Of a stretch of DNA of 64,000 bases, positions 11,709 through 24,843 are shown piece after piece (the stretch's first letter is position 1; each line of letters opens with the position of its first letter). The stretch comes from Parapristionchus giblindavisi (Eukaryota; Nematoda; Chromadorea; Rhabditida; Diplogasteridae), in assembly GCA_943737045.1 (NCBI GenBank), contig CALSFV010000031.1:310001-374000 (forward strand). The letters run 5' to 3'. A model generated the notes under the pieces. The model saw only the letters and a program-made list of their open reading frames with translations. It was not told where the DNA came from and searched no databases. A program made the translations under genes and the position numbers.

Positions 11709-14700
11709 CTAAATGATCATTAAATCAACTGATAAATAAATGTTCGTCTTATATTCAGGTACAATACGATTAGAAAACTCATTGTCACTCGATTTTCTGA
11801 CATCAAAAGATGTATAATCAATGAGATGAGGGGTAATCAGTTTAATCATGTGACTCACATTGAAAATAAAGTATCCTAGAGGGAAGAAGATAGCAGAGTA
11901 TCCATCGATTGAGTCTGGAGTGATATTACTACTCCAATCATGCCAAATCGATGAGAATGAACGCCGTTGTTCTCCCGTTGTGATTATAACCTGATTTGAG
12001 TGTTGAGCGATGACCTGCATTATGAGAATCTTTTTAAAGAGACTGTACGTCTTTTAAATTAGACAAGGGATAAATATTAAGTTTTGCAAAATACATAAAG
12101 TAAGCGAAATATTATGCACACACCCTGGAAGCGATCTCAGGAGGAAACATGAATCTTTTCTCGTATTTGATTAGTCCTTTGGGCGAACTTTCAAACGATG
12201 TCATCTAAAAGGTTAGCTTTTTTTTTTAAATCGGGAGCTTTGTCGACTGTTTCTCCTGTTCGTATTGTTCTCTTTCTCTATGAAAGATGGATCAAAGGGT
12301 GAATAGATCCTTTTGTGACTCATAAGCTATTTTAACGAATTAGTTTTTTTTATAACATTGGGGATTGTTGGCCATGGACTATGACTCGGACATATGTGTT
12401 ATTCGTTAATCCGTAATTGGTGTTCATCACATAATACAATATGACAACGCAACATACATCAAATATTTCATGTGTTGGTAATTCGAACAGACTCCATAGT
12501 TAAGGTTATTAATTTTCTAATTACACAATTAGATAACTAAATAAAGCAAGTTAAATTTACCGATCCATCTCGTGCTAATCGTTCCTTTTCTCTTGCTTCT
12601 CGTTCTCGTCTTTTCATAATCGATGATGGTCCATCATCTTTGACCATGAAACCAACCACGGCGAGTTCAACAAGAGAAAAGAAGATAAATGTGACCGATA
12701 CGATGATCCACACATCTTTAAAGTTATAGCTATTAAATCTTTCCAAAGCTATACATACATTCTAAAAAGCGTTTAAAGTTATGAATCCGAAAGTGATTGT
12801 AAAAGTGTTCAGAAAGTGGAAGATGAGCTCACCAATGGCTTTAATGTATGAGACTCGAGGAAGGTTTTTCATGATATTTCCAAACATCATAATCATGGCC
12901 AAGAGGGAGTTAACTCCTAACATCGTACGAGCTGGAATAGCCTTCGATCCCAGTGCAAATGATATCCAACTAAACATATTGCAGACATTTAATGGTGTTC
13001 ATATTGAGTCAATGGAATCTTCCTGGGAAATATACTGTAATTCCGCCTTTCATAGTTACTTTTTATAGGCTCTTTAAACGATTTTGAGAAGTAAGTAATG
13101 AAATGAAAAAAATTGATATGAAACCTGATAAAGATAGTGAGATAAGTAGGGAGATAGGCTTGCATGAAGAACCATACATATCGTCGTTCGAATACCAATC
13201 GTATGTGTAGTTCATCCCACATACCGGCTGGATACTCCTACATATTATTTCACTTTAAAGAATATTTTACTAGTTAGTTCAATTCTCGGTTCCACATTCG
13301 TATAAGAATAATTTAAAATGAGCTTATTGGCTTTGTAATTACCTCATTTTTCTTTGTAGCATTGATCATGATTAGATCGAAATCGGGAAGCATTACGGGT
13401 GCAATGAGCTAAAGTAAGCAATTCGTTCATTCTCATTTGTCTTCTGATTAATATTGGAACACTTTCGTACTAAATCATTGAATTACAAACCGAAACAGGT
13501 TCGGGAACGGCTATCCATCGCATTTCCACCTCGAGATTATTGTAATTGAAACTGAACAAATACAGTTTATGATTGAACAGACAGTAAAGGCAATGATTGG
13601 GCCTTTTGTATTATAAACAGAAAAGTTGTAGACTTGGAACGCTCACCTTTCATATATAAGATGACAAGACTGAATATCAAGTGGGAAATTGGAAAGGTCA
13701 AGATTGCATGGACCACGTATTCTGAGACGCTAAAAACATGTAGATATTATACCTACTTAAGAAATTGCTAAACAAGTTTAGAATGATCAACTTCACAATG
13801 ATATCGCCGTTGTTGTACATATTTTTTACTACATAGATAATTTTTAAATGTCATTACAAAATGAAGAAAAGAAAGAACTGACATAGTTTACCATCACCGT
13901 TCCATTGGGAAACAGCATGAGAAAAACACTCCTGCAAAACATTTTAAATGATTTTGCTTTATCAAGATCATAAATATCAGCATTACCGAAAGGGTGAATC
14001 GTGTATCTGAGCAACTTTGCTGTTGATGAAACAACTATTGGGCGTCCAAAGACGTTCCAATACCTGAATTAAGTAGATTTTAATCAAAATAGAGACAAAT
14101 CTGACTATTCCATTCGTAAGTGTTGCATGAGAGGTAGTATAATAATAAAACTATCAACTATCATCAACTTTAAGATCAATCTTTGACTTCTCACTTTAAT
14201 ATTGAAAAGAGAGAACGATAGATGGAATGATAATACTTTCGTACCTGATGATTCAATGATAAATTTCCCTTGCAGGGGTTCATATGTTCAAAATTGAGAG
14301 CGGGGTCCAGCCACCGTTCTGTTATATAAATGTCCATCTGGAAATTTATTTTGAATTGTGTCTAGCACATGTTTTTAAACCATCTGGCGTTTGAGAAAAA
14401 ATGGAACATGGACGTTAATGGCGAGCTTTTTTTGATCTGTTGTCCCACTGGGAAGTGGGACAACAGATTTCGAAGATAAGAAATGCTATCATGTCTGAAG
14501 TATTTGCCAATGAGCTATGGAATTTATGAAACGCCACCATTACTTTTTACTAGGGAATGGTTTCTTTGATGCATAAAATTACGGTTAGTGACATACATAG
14601 CGATAATCAGCATGGTCGACTTAGTAAGAATCAACTTTCAAAAGCTGCGGTTGATCGATTTTTTGAACGAAACCCGTCGCATATCCGCCGTACGAAAGAC

Positions 14701-17182
14701 AGCCAAAAAAGATTTTTTGGACTTGATTTCCATTGATACTGCAATTTTTTTGCTGGAACTACCATGCAGACATAAAATGCTGTCGGGTGAATCGAACTCA
14801 TGTTCAAAAAGTGAAAGAACACAAAAAATGCAACTTTTTGGCTGTCTTTCGTACGGCGGATATGCGACGGGTTTCGTTCAAAAAATCGATCAACCGCAGC
14901 TTTTGAAAGTTGATTCTTACTAAGTCGACCATGCTGATTATCGCTATGTATGTCACTAACCGTAATTTCATCCATCAAAGAAACCATTCCCTAGTTAGCA
15001 TGCCACTTGGCAGTTGAACAGCTATGCAAGAGATTAACTCGCACAATCGCGGCTCTTTTAAAACATGAGAAATTGAATTAAGACCTCAAAATCGTTGGTG
15101 ATTTCGTTGATCGAAGTGATGGCTTGTATCCACACCTCTACAGAGACTCTCATTCCGTCCTCATCTAAACAAATATATTATGAATTAAGAAAATCTTACA
15201 ATTTCCAGTACCAGCTTAACTTTTTAAATATTCTTTATGTAAGCGCGCAACCGAAGTATCAAACTTTTTTTTATAATTCTAATTTTCGTTAAAAAGCTTG
15301 TACTATTACATCACACCGATCGATATGATACAGTACAACACGGCTGAGTACAGTACCTTTATGACACGCGACGGAGCGGCTCGCAGTTGCTGTTGCGAAT
15401 TAATTTTCTGTTGCGTTTGAATATATATAGAATTGAAACATCGCTTATAAGCTTTTTTTGCAGCTTTTAACCGAGATATTTCTTTTGAACTGGTTTTCCA
15501 AGAAGTCAAAACTAACACCTCATCTGTTTTTTTTCTGGAAAACTAACGCTACATAAATAAATGTGGATGAGATGAATATTATATGTAAGGTCAAATCTTC
15601 TCGACCAATGGGAATATTTATTATCTTGATTTCTTTCTGTTCCATTATACTACTACAACTTCGTCCATATTACATCAATGTTCTCTCACAAGAAGAAGAC
15701 GTATATGAAAGAGAAGAAAAACTATGACGATTAATGAAGAATGCCGATATCTGATGGTCGGGAATGCTCACCACGCATCAGTTGTTTGATAGAGGGAGAG
15801 GGAGAGAGGGAGAAGGAGAGAGGGAGAGGGAGAAGGAGAGAGGGAGAGGGAGAGGGAGAGAGGGAGAGGGAGAGGGAGAGGGAGAGGGAGAGGGAGAGGG
15901 AGAGGGAGAGGGAGAGGGAGAGGGAGAGGGAGAGGGAGAGGGAGAGGGAGAGGGAGAGGGAGAGGGAGAGGGAGAGGGAGAGGGAGAGGGAGAGGGAGAG
16001 GGAGAGGGAGAGGGAGAGGGAGAGGGAGAGGGAGAGGGAGAGGGAGAGGGAGAGGGAGAGGGAGAGAGGAATAAGGGGTAGGAGAAAAGGGGAAATATAG
16101 AATAAATGGGCCAAGCAATGGATCATATGTGTGGCATCATAAAAATATCTCTCAAGATCATTATGTGAACACGGGCAATTTAATTTTACAAATATTTAAT
16201 TTAATTTAGGGTGAATCCATAATATGCGCCAAATAGCAAAGTTGTATTAAAAACAAAAAAATTATCAAAGTTCAAGGAAAGAGAAATCTCGCCAATATAA
16301 TTCGGACATTCTCCCTTCTCTATGAATAATAACAAGGAGAGTTTGATTTCTCATGCCTTCATTGTTTTTCTATATATATATATACACACCTATAATATAA
16401 TTACAATCCTCTTCAAGTTGATCTCATGGCATGAAGATGTGCAATAATGTGTTTCGTTGCAGCAAGTTATAATTTTCAATTCTGCATTTCTTAAACAGAA
16501 TACATATTCAATGAACTATTATTACACCTTTTTCCATTATGAATGATTCTGTGTCAAGTAATAGTGAAAGAAAGAAGATGAAATGATGATCAAATGAAGG
16601 ACAAAATGTACACCTTATCGTATTTCACTATTGAGTATCCATTACAGAGTTATTCACTTCTATTCTTACTCTTTAAAACTTTTCATCATATGATCAACTT
16701 AGTATTCCTTTCCTCTTATTACCACGTAAGATATAAAATCAATATCTTGCATCATTTATAAAAATAATCTATCACTATTTTGTGATCAAATAAATAAGGT
16801 GATAAAATGTGTAAAATATTTAATTGCATGAGCTCAAGACAAAGTGCTTTTTTTAAATGTCTTATTCACCTCTTCATTTTACCAAAACTCACTTGGAATT
16901 CGAAATTTACTGTATCCAGTCCCGTTGAGTAGTAGTTCTATAATATCAATTTGCCTAGTACAATTTCGTTTTCTCGGAGGAGGTGCTGGAGGGGTGAACG
17001 GCTGCAAAATACTCATTTATTTGTTAATAAACAAGTATTTTGAGATCTGTTGTTTCCCCCAATTCTTATATATACAAATAATAAAGAGTAAAAATAGCCT
17101 GAGGAAATTCGTCCTCTGCTATGGAATAATCGGATTCTATTGACATTACGAAGAATGGAATCAACATCAGTAGTAAGAGCAT
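11709..17182 (-). CDS. Cys-loop ligand-gated ion channel subunit (LGC/GGR-like, anion type)
   Basis: A pentameric neurotransmitter-gated channel subunit of the plasma membrane. Exons: 17099-17182, 16893-17001, 15085-15164, 14245-14337, 13987-14063, 13892-13931, 13647-13729, 13491-13551, 13343-13408, 13125-13237, 12833-12969, 12561-12715, 12124-12204, 11709-12014. All phases agree, total 494 aa. Seen in order: signal peptide, the VSVEVWIQ strand, ERWLDPAL, the cys loop [15 protein letters not shown] (13 residues between cysteines), TM1 after [17 protein letters not shown]2 starting [16 protein letters not shown]3 [18 protein letters not shown], and TM4 [16 protein letters not shown]. The PAR motif before TM2 is typical of anion-selective family members. 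The ligand cannot be read from sequence. Intron 1 uses a GC donor if this first exon is right; that exon is the least certain. Introns carry a foldback (14550-14994) and a large GGGAGA repeat. Confidence 0.9.
14434..14471. repeat. Short perfect hairpin in channel intron
   Basis: ATCTGTTGTCCCACT is followed within a few bases by its exact complement, giving a 15-bp stem. It could be the remnant of a miniature element. Confidence 0.7.
14550..14994. repeat. Foldback element in channel intron
   Basis: The inverted arms begin CTAGGGAATGGTTTCTTTGA and extend about 180 bp each (to about 14720 and from about 14830). The ends can be read as TA-flanked GGGAATGG termini or as a CTAG duplication. Short chance frames cross it on both strands. 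It lies inside intron 3 of the channel gene. Confidence 0.85.
15165..16892. other. Large channel intron (intron 2) with simple repeat
   Basis: 1.73-kb intron between exons 2 and 3 of the channel. Besides the GGGAGA array it is AT-rich, and I see no exon inside it. Confidence 0.6.
15790..16070. repeat. (GGGAGA)n microsatellite
   Basis: About 280 bp of GGGAGA hexamers, imperfect in the first 70 bp and then perfect for roughly 35 units. Open frames on both strands are repeat artefacts (Glu-Arg, Glu-Gly, Ser-Leu, Pro-Leu repeats). The strand asymmetry is complete: all G/A on the plus strand, in an intron of a minus-strand gene, so the transcript is a CU-rich tract. Confidence 0.97.
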
Positions 17183-17765
17183 CTCAATCAATATTATATT
17201 AATATATTTATAATTATTTTTGAAAATAATGGCGATGAGGAAATGAGTAAGAACTTCAACTATAAAATGTACATAATACGATATCACAATAATATGTTAG
17301 CGTGGCATATCGACATTAGAAACGGAAATAATGTAAATAGATACTAAACGAACACGGGAAGAAGTAATCTAATACTCTATCCATGTCACCCCTCCTCACA
17401 TCAAATATTCTCATCGTATTGCATTATTTACACGATATTACACATTAGAGAGTCGTCCCCATACAGATGGAAAGCATCACTCCTTCTTTAGTTCGATGAT
17501 CTTTCCCAAAAATCTGACATTTCAAAGTAAAATACTTGGAAAGTGATTCCGAAGATGGGATATTTATTTTTGAACCTTTTCAGGATTAAAAATACAGTGT
17601 AATAGAAGTAAATGCAAGATATGTATTTGGACTGAAAGTAACAGAAGATTCAATGAGAAGAGAAGTGAGAAGATGTGATGGATAATTGAGAGAGACAGAC
17701 TGTTTAGAGCCCCTCAGGCGATGAATACTGCAAATAAGATAGGAAGGAGATAGAGGGAGAAAGGT

Positions 17766-17826
17766 AGAGGAAGGGAGAGGAAGGGAGAGGAAGGGAGAGG
17801 AAGGGAGAGGGAGGGAGAGGAAGGGA
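17766..17826. repeat. 10-bp purine tandem repeat
   Basis: About six units of GGAAGGGAGA, one varied to GGGAGGGAGA. Confidence 0.9.
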
Positions 17827-18061
17827 GAAGTAGAGGAAAAGTGATAGGAGAATTAGAGAGATGCAGACACTAAGAAAATGAAAGAGAATTAGGTAGTGGT
17901 TGAGATCAAACGAATAGTATACAACACATAATTAGTACATTTTGAAATACTCTTTTTTTGTTTTTTTCGTCACTAATTTAAAATGAAATTGACAATATAA
18001 AAGAAAGAGCTACGAATTGTGTGCATAAATATACTTTATTAACCACTATATCTATCTACCT

Positions 18062-18176
18062 CTCTCTCCCTCTATTTCACTCCCCCTTCTTCTCTCCCCA
18101 ACCCCTCTCTCCTTCTCTCTCTCCCTCTATTTCACTCCCCCTTCTTCTCTCCCCAACCCCTCTCTCATTCTCTCTC
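18062..18176. repeat. 55-bp CT-rich tandem duplication
   Basis: Two nearly identical units, each containing CTCTATTTCACTCCCCCTTC, with a 55-bp period inside a longer CT-rich tract to about 18295. Confidence 0.85.
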
Positions 18177-21100
18177 TCTCCCTCTATATCTATCTCTGTC
18201 TATCCATCATATCTTCATCACCTTTATATTGTCCCCTCCTCTCACTCTTTCTCTTCATCTTTCTATCTCTAACTCTTCTCTCTCTCTCTCCAAGAAAGGT
18301 TTGAGCATTCCAATTGGCAAGGACTGGAAGAAAGACTGAGAGACACAAAAAAAGAAAAAAAGAGAGCCGCTTAAAAAAGAATCGTCTTTTAGTGCAGAAT
18401 TTCCTCCATAATCTCACCGTAGTGTTTCAGTCCCGTGAGCATGAAGGTCAATCAAGGAAGTTTGGAAAGAGTAGACAGAAAGGATAAGAGTTTGTTTGAT
18501 CCTGACAAATCATGGATGAAATAGGACTAAAATAAGGATTATCTTACAATAGATCAAGGAAGGTTGAAGTAAAACCTAATTTAGGTGTATTTCCATACTG
18601 ATGGCAGAAAATTTTAGGTCATTATTTTCTCGATTGAAAGAACAAAACATTGTTGAGAGGGAAAGAAAGAAAGAAAAAGTATAATAGGCTTGGTTATGAT
18701 GAGATGAATACGATTATTAATGGATAGTGTCTATGATGGAATACTCAACGATAATTGATGATGATGACTCAATTCTCTTTCAAACTCTCTTAATGAGAGA
18801 ATATTTAGTTGTGATAGTGAAAACTATATGTTGATGAGGAAGGAGATAGACATGAGAGGTTAACACATAAGAAAGTTACTTAGAACACCGAATCGTGATC
18901 TTGAAATCTCTTACAACATCATGGTCAGACGAATTGTCGATTTTCCGCCTCTGGAAGTTCACACTAGCAACTTTTGAAACTACTTTTGGGCATCCCTCAC
19001 CACGCTGTACATGCATGTATGGGTCGAGTTCAGCATCTCTTCGCTTTAGTTTGGTGCATCACTGGTTAGAATTTCTATTGAATCAATCAGATGTTTTTTT
19101 TTGTTAATGAAGCAAGAGATTCGCAAGAAGGAATTTACGAAAAAGGATAGATCATTGATCGAGAGTAGTGTATCATTTATTCTCTCTGGCTACCGTGAGC
19201 CATTTACCAAAGTTTTAACTTTCAAAAGGAACAAGTAGATTCTGAGAGCTTTTGTTTTTCTCGCATAGATCAATATAGGGGGGGGGGGCAAATAAATACT
19301 TTATCAAAAGGTCTGGTGCATGAGAATAAAGAAGATGGATAAGGAAATTATGTGAAATATCTCTCAATTGAATTATCTAAACTACGAATGAAATAAGCTA
19401 GGACACTTTTCTCAACCGGAAGAGTCTCTCTCCCTTCATTTTCTCCCCTTAAATGGATCAGGTGAGAAAAGAAAAGAAAAATGAAGAGAACCGGGTCGAA
19501 TGTTGATGTTAAGACATATTGTCTTTTGATGAGTTGTACTATTTAAATAATTCTATGAATAAATTATTTTTACAGCCAACAACAAACGATTGAACTAGAG
19601 AGAGGGATATCAACAAAAAAATTTGGCCTGACATATGAGGTTCACAGTTTGCATGACGAACAAGTACAATTGGGAACAAATCGGGATTCTTACATTCCAC
19701 ATTTCATTTCAGATAGAATGATTTGATCGTGAAATATCTTCCACTTTCAAGAGATGAAATTACAATGAATTGAATACCCTATGAGGAAAATGTTCGTGAA
19801 TGTTTTGAGAGAATATTGTGTTTCTTGGTAATGAGGATCAAAATTATAATCATGTATTTTGTGAATTCTTCGAATTCTGAAATGTTTCCAGATTGGCTGA
19901 ATTTCTATTCAACCATGAAGAACACTCGATGAATCTAGACGATTTATGGCCTTCCCCCGAGGTTATAAACATGAATGAGATTAACTTTGCTCCCACTATG
20001 AAGAATATAATAGCGATATTTTCACAGTAATAGTCTTAAATCATATCAAAGTTTAGTGTAATCACCGAGAAGCTTATTACGTAATTTAACAGAACCCCAA
20101 CGAATTTTTGTCCTTAATAGCTTCAAATTAGTAATCGATGTATATTCCATTAGGAGCATTATTAAAATTATGATATGAATACAGAATAGTAATAGAGAAA
20201 AAATGGGCATGAATTCCAACTGAATATGCCATCATTCGGATCTCCTTAGAGGAAATTCGCCATGCGCTTCCGGAATGAGAAAGATATTGGAGAGCCATAG
20301 ACGAAAAAGAATAAAACGAGAATATATAAAGTGAGGAAATAGATAAGCAGAGATGTAGAGTCGGCGAGTAACTGAGAAGTGTTACAGAATTTAAAGATAT
20401 TGTAATTGTTCACTACGTGCCGATGGAAGAGAAATTTAACTTCTCATATATCGAAAAAAAGTTAGAAAAGCGAAAGCAAACCTGCAATACGTGGAAGATG
20501 ATACAATTTAGAAGTCCCATAAACATAAAACATATGTGACACTGAGAGAAACGAAGAGACTAACATCAGTTATAGATATGATCTTGATCCTCAATGGAAC
20601 AAAGGAGGGTTTGTGAGATATTCTACAGATATTAATAAAGAATGAATGAAGGTCATTCATCTCTTAGTTCATAAAAGTTATCATTAGGTACATATGCGCA
20701 CGTTTTTCTAGGTTCTCTATCATTTAATACGAGAATGAAAGTTCAGGAATATCGCGAATCATGGACTAAACTAGAGAAATGGAAAAATATTCAAGTGAAG
20801 CATGAACTAATGCTCGACTCGTGAACTAATGCTCGACTCAGTTTAGTTAGAGTAACTGTACACAAGGCGTTGACCTAAGAAAGATTATTAGCGCCTTTTT
20901 TTCTTCATAGAAGAAGCACAGACTGCATAAGATATGTGTGGGAATGATTAATGGTAAGATAAAATGTGGTCAGATCGATGGATGTAATTATCGTTTATGT
21001 AGTATAATTGCAGTCTACTACTATTTACATACGAAGTAGTCTTTCACACTACTTTTTATCCTTGAATTAGAAGAGAATATATGTTTCAAGCCTCTTCTAT

Positions 21101-22081
21101 ACGTTGACGTTTGGGTTAATTATACTTACTCTTATATAAACGTTAAATAATTGAAGTGATGTATTACACCACGCTATCTTAAAGCGAAGACAAAGTTGTT
21201 TCACTATATTCTGTTTCAGATTGACTAGATAAAACAGAAAGATACAAATATGAAAATTTCAATGAGAGATTATACGAGTGGTCAAATTCGATTCTCAACT
21301 CTGATAGCAATCTCTCGAAAACTAAGAATGGAATGTGGTCTAAGTGAAATGACTTCAACAAAAAGGCAAGTAGGTAATTTCACTAAATTGATTGCATTTA
21401 CACTAAAACGAATTTGACAGAATCTGAGATTACGGGTTAAAGAGGTTCCTCGAAATTCGAATACGACCACGCAACTTTGGAAGGCGGACATGTGCAAATG
21501 TTTTCACCGGAATAGACCTCCAACTTCAGTTTTATTCTGCTTGATGTATGTCTAAATGCAGAAGAGTATACATGTAATACATGTGTTGAGACTTCCGGCG
21601 TAGCAAGTTTTGGGTGAATGGGTAGGGGCCACAGAGGCGTTACCTTTCGCCTTTCCCTCTCTCTCGTTTAGTGACAATTAAGTCCACTTATAAGTACTCG
21701 ACGTAGGAATAATAGAGCAATAGAAGACGTGAGTGATGCTAGTGGATAATGTTTGTTTTTAAGAGTATTTATGGCATGATAATGGGCCGATCATATTATG
21801 AATAAGTTAAACAGTTTATTTTACAAGGAGCGTATTGTACAGTTTTCAAATGCATTAATAAATTAAATCACTTTATTGGGTACAATGAACACAAGGAGCT
21901 GATTTAAATCTCTTCTCATAATTCAATCTTATTGATGGTTATCTGAAGAAATGAGAACGCATATTATGAGCTAGATTCGTTAGATCCATTCAAAGTAAGA
22001 CTATTAGTTTGAATAGGCATAAACATTGAAAAGTTTAAGTTTCGAATGTGATGTGTATTGTTGTTTATTATCATATTTCAG

Positions 22082-22475
22082 ATGTCGTTCCGAATACTCA
22101 ATATATTCTTTATCATCCTTGTATATCACACCGTAGTTTTTAGACTAAGGAGTTCTTATCGCGAGTATGACGGATCATTCGTAAGTTACATTTGAAATGT
22201 TCAAGATACTCGGGTAGTTTAATTCTTGCTTGACATGTACGAAGTGATAAATATTATTCTAATCGATATAATATATATTGCAGTTGATTCAACTCAGTGA
22301 TGATTATGTCTGCCTGAAACGTTCATTTAAAATGGTCAATATGACTAAATCCATAACTGGAAATCCCCATAGATGCCCTCCTAAACGAATTCGACCGTCT
22401 TATAAGTTCCCAGTAATTCCATTTCTAGACGACTTTAGCCAGTTTGATAATATTATTGGATTGTGCCTTAAATAA
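22082..22475 (+). CDS. Small secreted protein, 2 exons, unrecognised
   Basis: Exons 22082-22180 and 22284-22475, joined in phase with a GTAAGT donor and a TTGCAG acceptor, give 96 aa. The first about 20 residues (MSFRILNIFFIILVYHTVV) form a signal peptide or signal anchor. The mature part has three cysteines (in DDYVCLK, HRCPPKR and IGLCLK) and a basic proline-rich middle. TTTCAG directly precedes the ATG, suggesting a trans-splice site. The stop codon overlaps an AATAAA poly(A) signal at 22471-22476. I do not recognise the family; it could be a neuropeptide-like or other extracellular peptide. Confidence 0.65.
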
Positions 22476-22572
22476 ATTTCGTTTGTTTCATTTATTTATA
22501 TTTTAATCTAATATGAGATAAATTCTACATTATGAGATTTAACGCGTGCCGAAAATAATGCTTACTTTTCAG

Positions 22573-22927
22573 CATTAATTGATGACTTTAAAGACTTCAT
22601 GATGGCTGACACGCGTGTCACTGAAGAATCGAGTAAAATGGGGGGGGTAGGCACAGTTCTTGACCCCCACATATTATTGCAATTTTCGGTAGAGACAAGG
22701 TACCGTCGAGTCTTCATGTCTACTTTTCATATATACTTTTTCAACGTCGACAGACGTCGTCAGACTTTTTGGACAGCGAAAATTGCGGACTTTGGAGCTC
22801 TGTAACTCTTCAGGATGCAGTTTTGGAATCAAATCGTCTACAAAGGAATTCATCGGAATATCAAGGAGAATGCGTCTGGCATCAAAATCTCTGCTGCGCC
22901 TCTTCGAAATCGCTAAATAAAAGATAA
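22573..22927 (+). CDS. Unrecognised 3' exons, cysteine-rich C terminus
   Basis: Exons 22573-22646 (LIDDFKDFMMADTRVTEESS, donor GTAGGC) and 22814-22927 (acceptor CTTCAG) join in phase. They end with a GECVWHQNLCCAS cysteine cluster and a stop. The upstream exon must end in phase 1, and I could not find it. The LIDDFKDF stretch resembles FLDDFSQFD near the end of the preceding small secreted protein, so the two may be a degenerate duplication. Confidence 0.35.
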
Positions 22928-23099
22928 TACATTATTAATAAATAATACATAAATAATACATTTGGGTGAAAAAAGATTCTTTTACTTTTATTTGACTTAA
23001 GAGAATACGATATATGCACTGTTACGCTGACTTTTGTCAACTTTTTGCCATTCTTCAACCTTTATTTAAGATGAGAGAATATGATTTAGCTTAACCAAA

Positions 23100-23928
23100 C
23101 GAATATCTTTTATTTGAGTGCTCGGAGCCCTCAAAGAAGACCTTCTACTGCATCCACACTCCCTTGTGGTTATCCCGTTGGAGTTGAGACTGGAGTTGAA
23201 GTAACCTATCCCGTAGCTGAAGTAACATCAGGATTGATCATTATGAGCGGGTATGGTACAGTGGGTTTGAATATTAGAGTACACTTGCTTAGAATGCTAG
23301 ACTACACTTACTTTGAATACCACTCATCATGCATGGAAACAATAGACTTGAATATGTTTCACATTGAGCTTATAGCCCGTGAAAGAAACATGACTCCGCT
23401 AAGTTGTAAGTAAGTCTGTGAAATCAAATATCAATTATATCACATCCAGATCCAAGGAGTCGTCTATGTGTTCCTCATAGCAATCTTGAACACGAAGCCA
23501 TCTCCATACGAGCACGGAGTGCAAACATGAACGACATCGACTGTTGTGGGATGGAAATGTATGCTCTTTCTATATCACTTAACTTTTTTATATCGCTCAA
23601 TAGATGAAAAGCATGTTGAGAACCAATATAAATTTTCTGTACTTAAACCAACCAAGATAAAGTTTGTTTGTATATCTACATATCAGACACTTATCCCATA
23701 AATATTTTAGATTCCTTCATGATCTGGATGATGGCTTTTGTTATTCTTGGCGTTGTCAATATCCTCTTCTTCCATCCCAAGCTTCGTCGTACGATGAGAG
23801 ATCGACAAGTAGCAGCCGAGGCTCTCTATAAATTGAAAGGAGAGGATAATGAGATCGGTCGTATCTATCTCATAGTCAGCACCCTCATTCTAGATCTCTG
23901 GTCCTCTAGCCTAGTCTTTATTGCATAA
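23100..23928 (+). CDS. Possible single-pass membrane protein exons, unrecognised
   Basis: An exon ending at 23405 (GTAAGT donor) joins in phase to 23450-23558, which has cysteines in RLCVPHS and NDIDCCGME. An exon from about 23687 to 23928 encodes a clear hydrophobic span (FMIWMMAFVILGVVNILFF) followed by a charged tail (PKLRRTMRDRQVAAEALYKL). The last junction does not keep phase with the splice sites I see. The exons may therefore belong to different transcripts, or the gene may be damaged. Function unknown. Confidence 0.35.
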
Positions 23929-24325
23929 TTCAACTACATTTCTAATTTCTTTAGGTATCGAACTAACTTTAGTTATTCCGTTATCTTCAAGCAAAAATTC
24001 ATTCCTTTAAAATTCATTCCGTGATCATTCCTGATTATTAAACTAGAAAATGTGAATAAGCTCTATGCGGGCACAGTTTTCTTTTGCGGAAATGCCCCTT
24101 ATCGCTTAATAAAGGAAGCTGGCATCCAAACATTTCGAATCGAAAAATTTAGAATAGTTGATATGAAGTTGGATTGTCTTCTCCATCAGGGCTTAGCGTA
24201 AAATGAAAATTTGACGGATATTTCTAAAAACGTCAAATATGAGCAGTGTTTTCCACTAACGTTGCAAGGTTTCCTAACTACAGTACACTAAGAGGGTCAA
24301 ATAATTTCAGAATGTTCATTATAAA

Positions 24326-24416
24326 TAAAGTTTAATTCTTCATTATTGACGACGGCGAATACAATTATCTCCAAAATATCCAAATTCAAGTTTTCTCCGA
24401 AGAGCTTGTGTACCAA
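24326..24416. repeat. Dispersed repeat, copy A
   Basis: About 80 bp here, including TTCATTATTGACGACGGCGA and TTTTCTCCGAAGAG, recurs in inverted orientation at 40905-40990 with scattered differences. Confidence 0.8.
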
Positions 24417-24420
24417 TTAC

Positions 24421-24843
24421 TAACAAGGGAAGTCTTTTATGTCTCAGTGAGAGTTTTGAATAAGAGTATTTTTCCTCGATAGGAATAGGACAAATATGAT
24501 ATGAGCCAAAAAATAAGCTGCTGCCATGCAGTTTCAGATTTTTTATAATTAATTTTAATTTTGAGAAAATGCAATATTCAAGTGCGCATGCATTATTTTT
24601 TACGCAACTAAGTTTTCACGGCTCTTTCAGGGGCTCCTTATTTCATATACTGCTTTTCGCCTACGTTTTGTGATTTTTCAAAAAAAAATTTCAAAATTTA
24701 CAAAATTAAAATTAATTATATAAAATCTCAAAGTGTATGGCAGCAGCTTATTTTTTGGCTCATATCATATTTTTCCTATTCCTATCGAAGAAAAATACTC
24801 TTATTCAAAAGTCTCACTGAGACATAAAAGATTTCCCTTGTAA
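24421..24843. repeat. Foldback element (1 of 5 in array)
   Basis: Inverted arms begin ACAAGGGAAGTCTTTTATGT and meet around an AT-rich centre near 24600-24700. Arms differ by small indels. It encodes nothing evident. Confidence 0.9.

Larger units (their letters stand above)
17190..22080. other. Gene-poor region with low-complexity tracts
   Basis: About 4.9 kb between the channel start and the next gene. It contains a GGAAGGGAGA repeat (17766-17826), a CT-rich tandem duplication (18062-18176), and a 20-bp direct repeat of AACTAATGCTCGACTC type at 20803-20842. A minus-strand frame at 18890-19080 encodes about 60 residues without splice context or recognised similarity. I support no gene here. 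Confidence 0.5.

Noticed and set aside
15731..16126. Long open frames on both strands across the GGGAGA repeat
   Set aside because: Pure low-complexity dipeptide repeats created by the microsatellite and lying inside a channel intron.
18890..19080. Minus-strand frame with KRR and QRRK sites as a neuropeptide precursor
   Set aside because: No signal peptide, no repeated peptide, and the only acceptor leads to an immediate in-frame stop.
22599..22805. KIADFGAL stretch resembling a protein-kinase DFG loop
   Set aside because: No HRDLK or other kinase motifs nearby, and the better splice model treats this part as intron.
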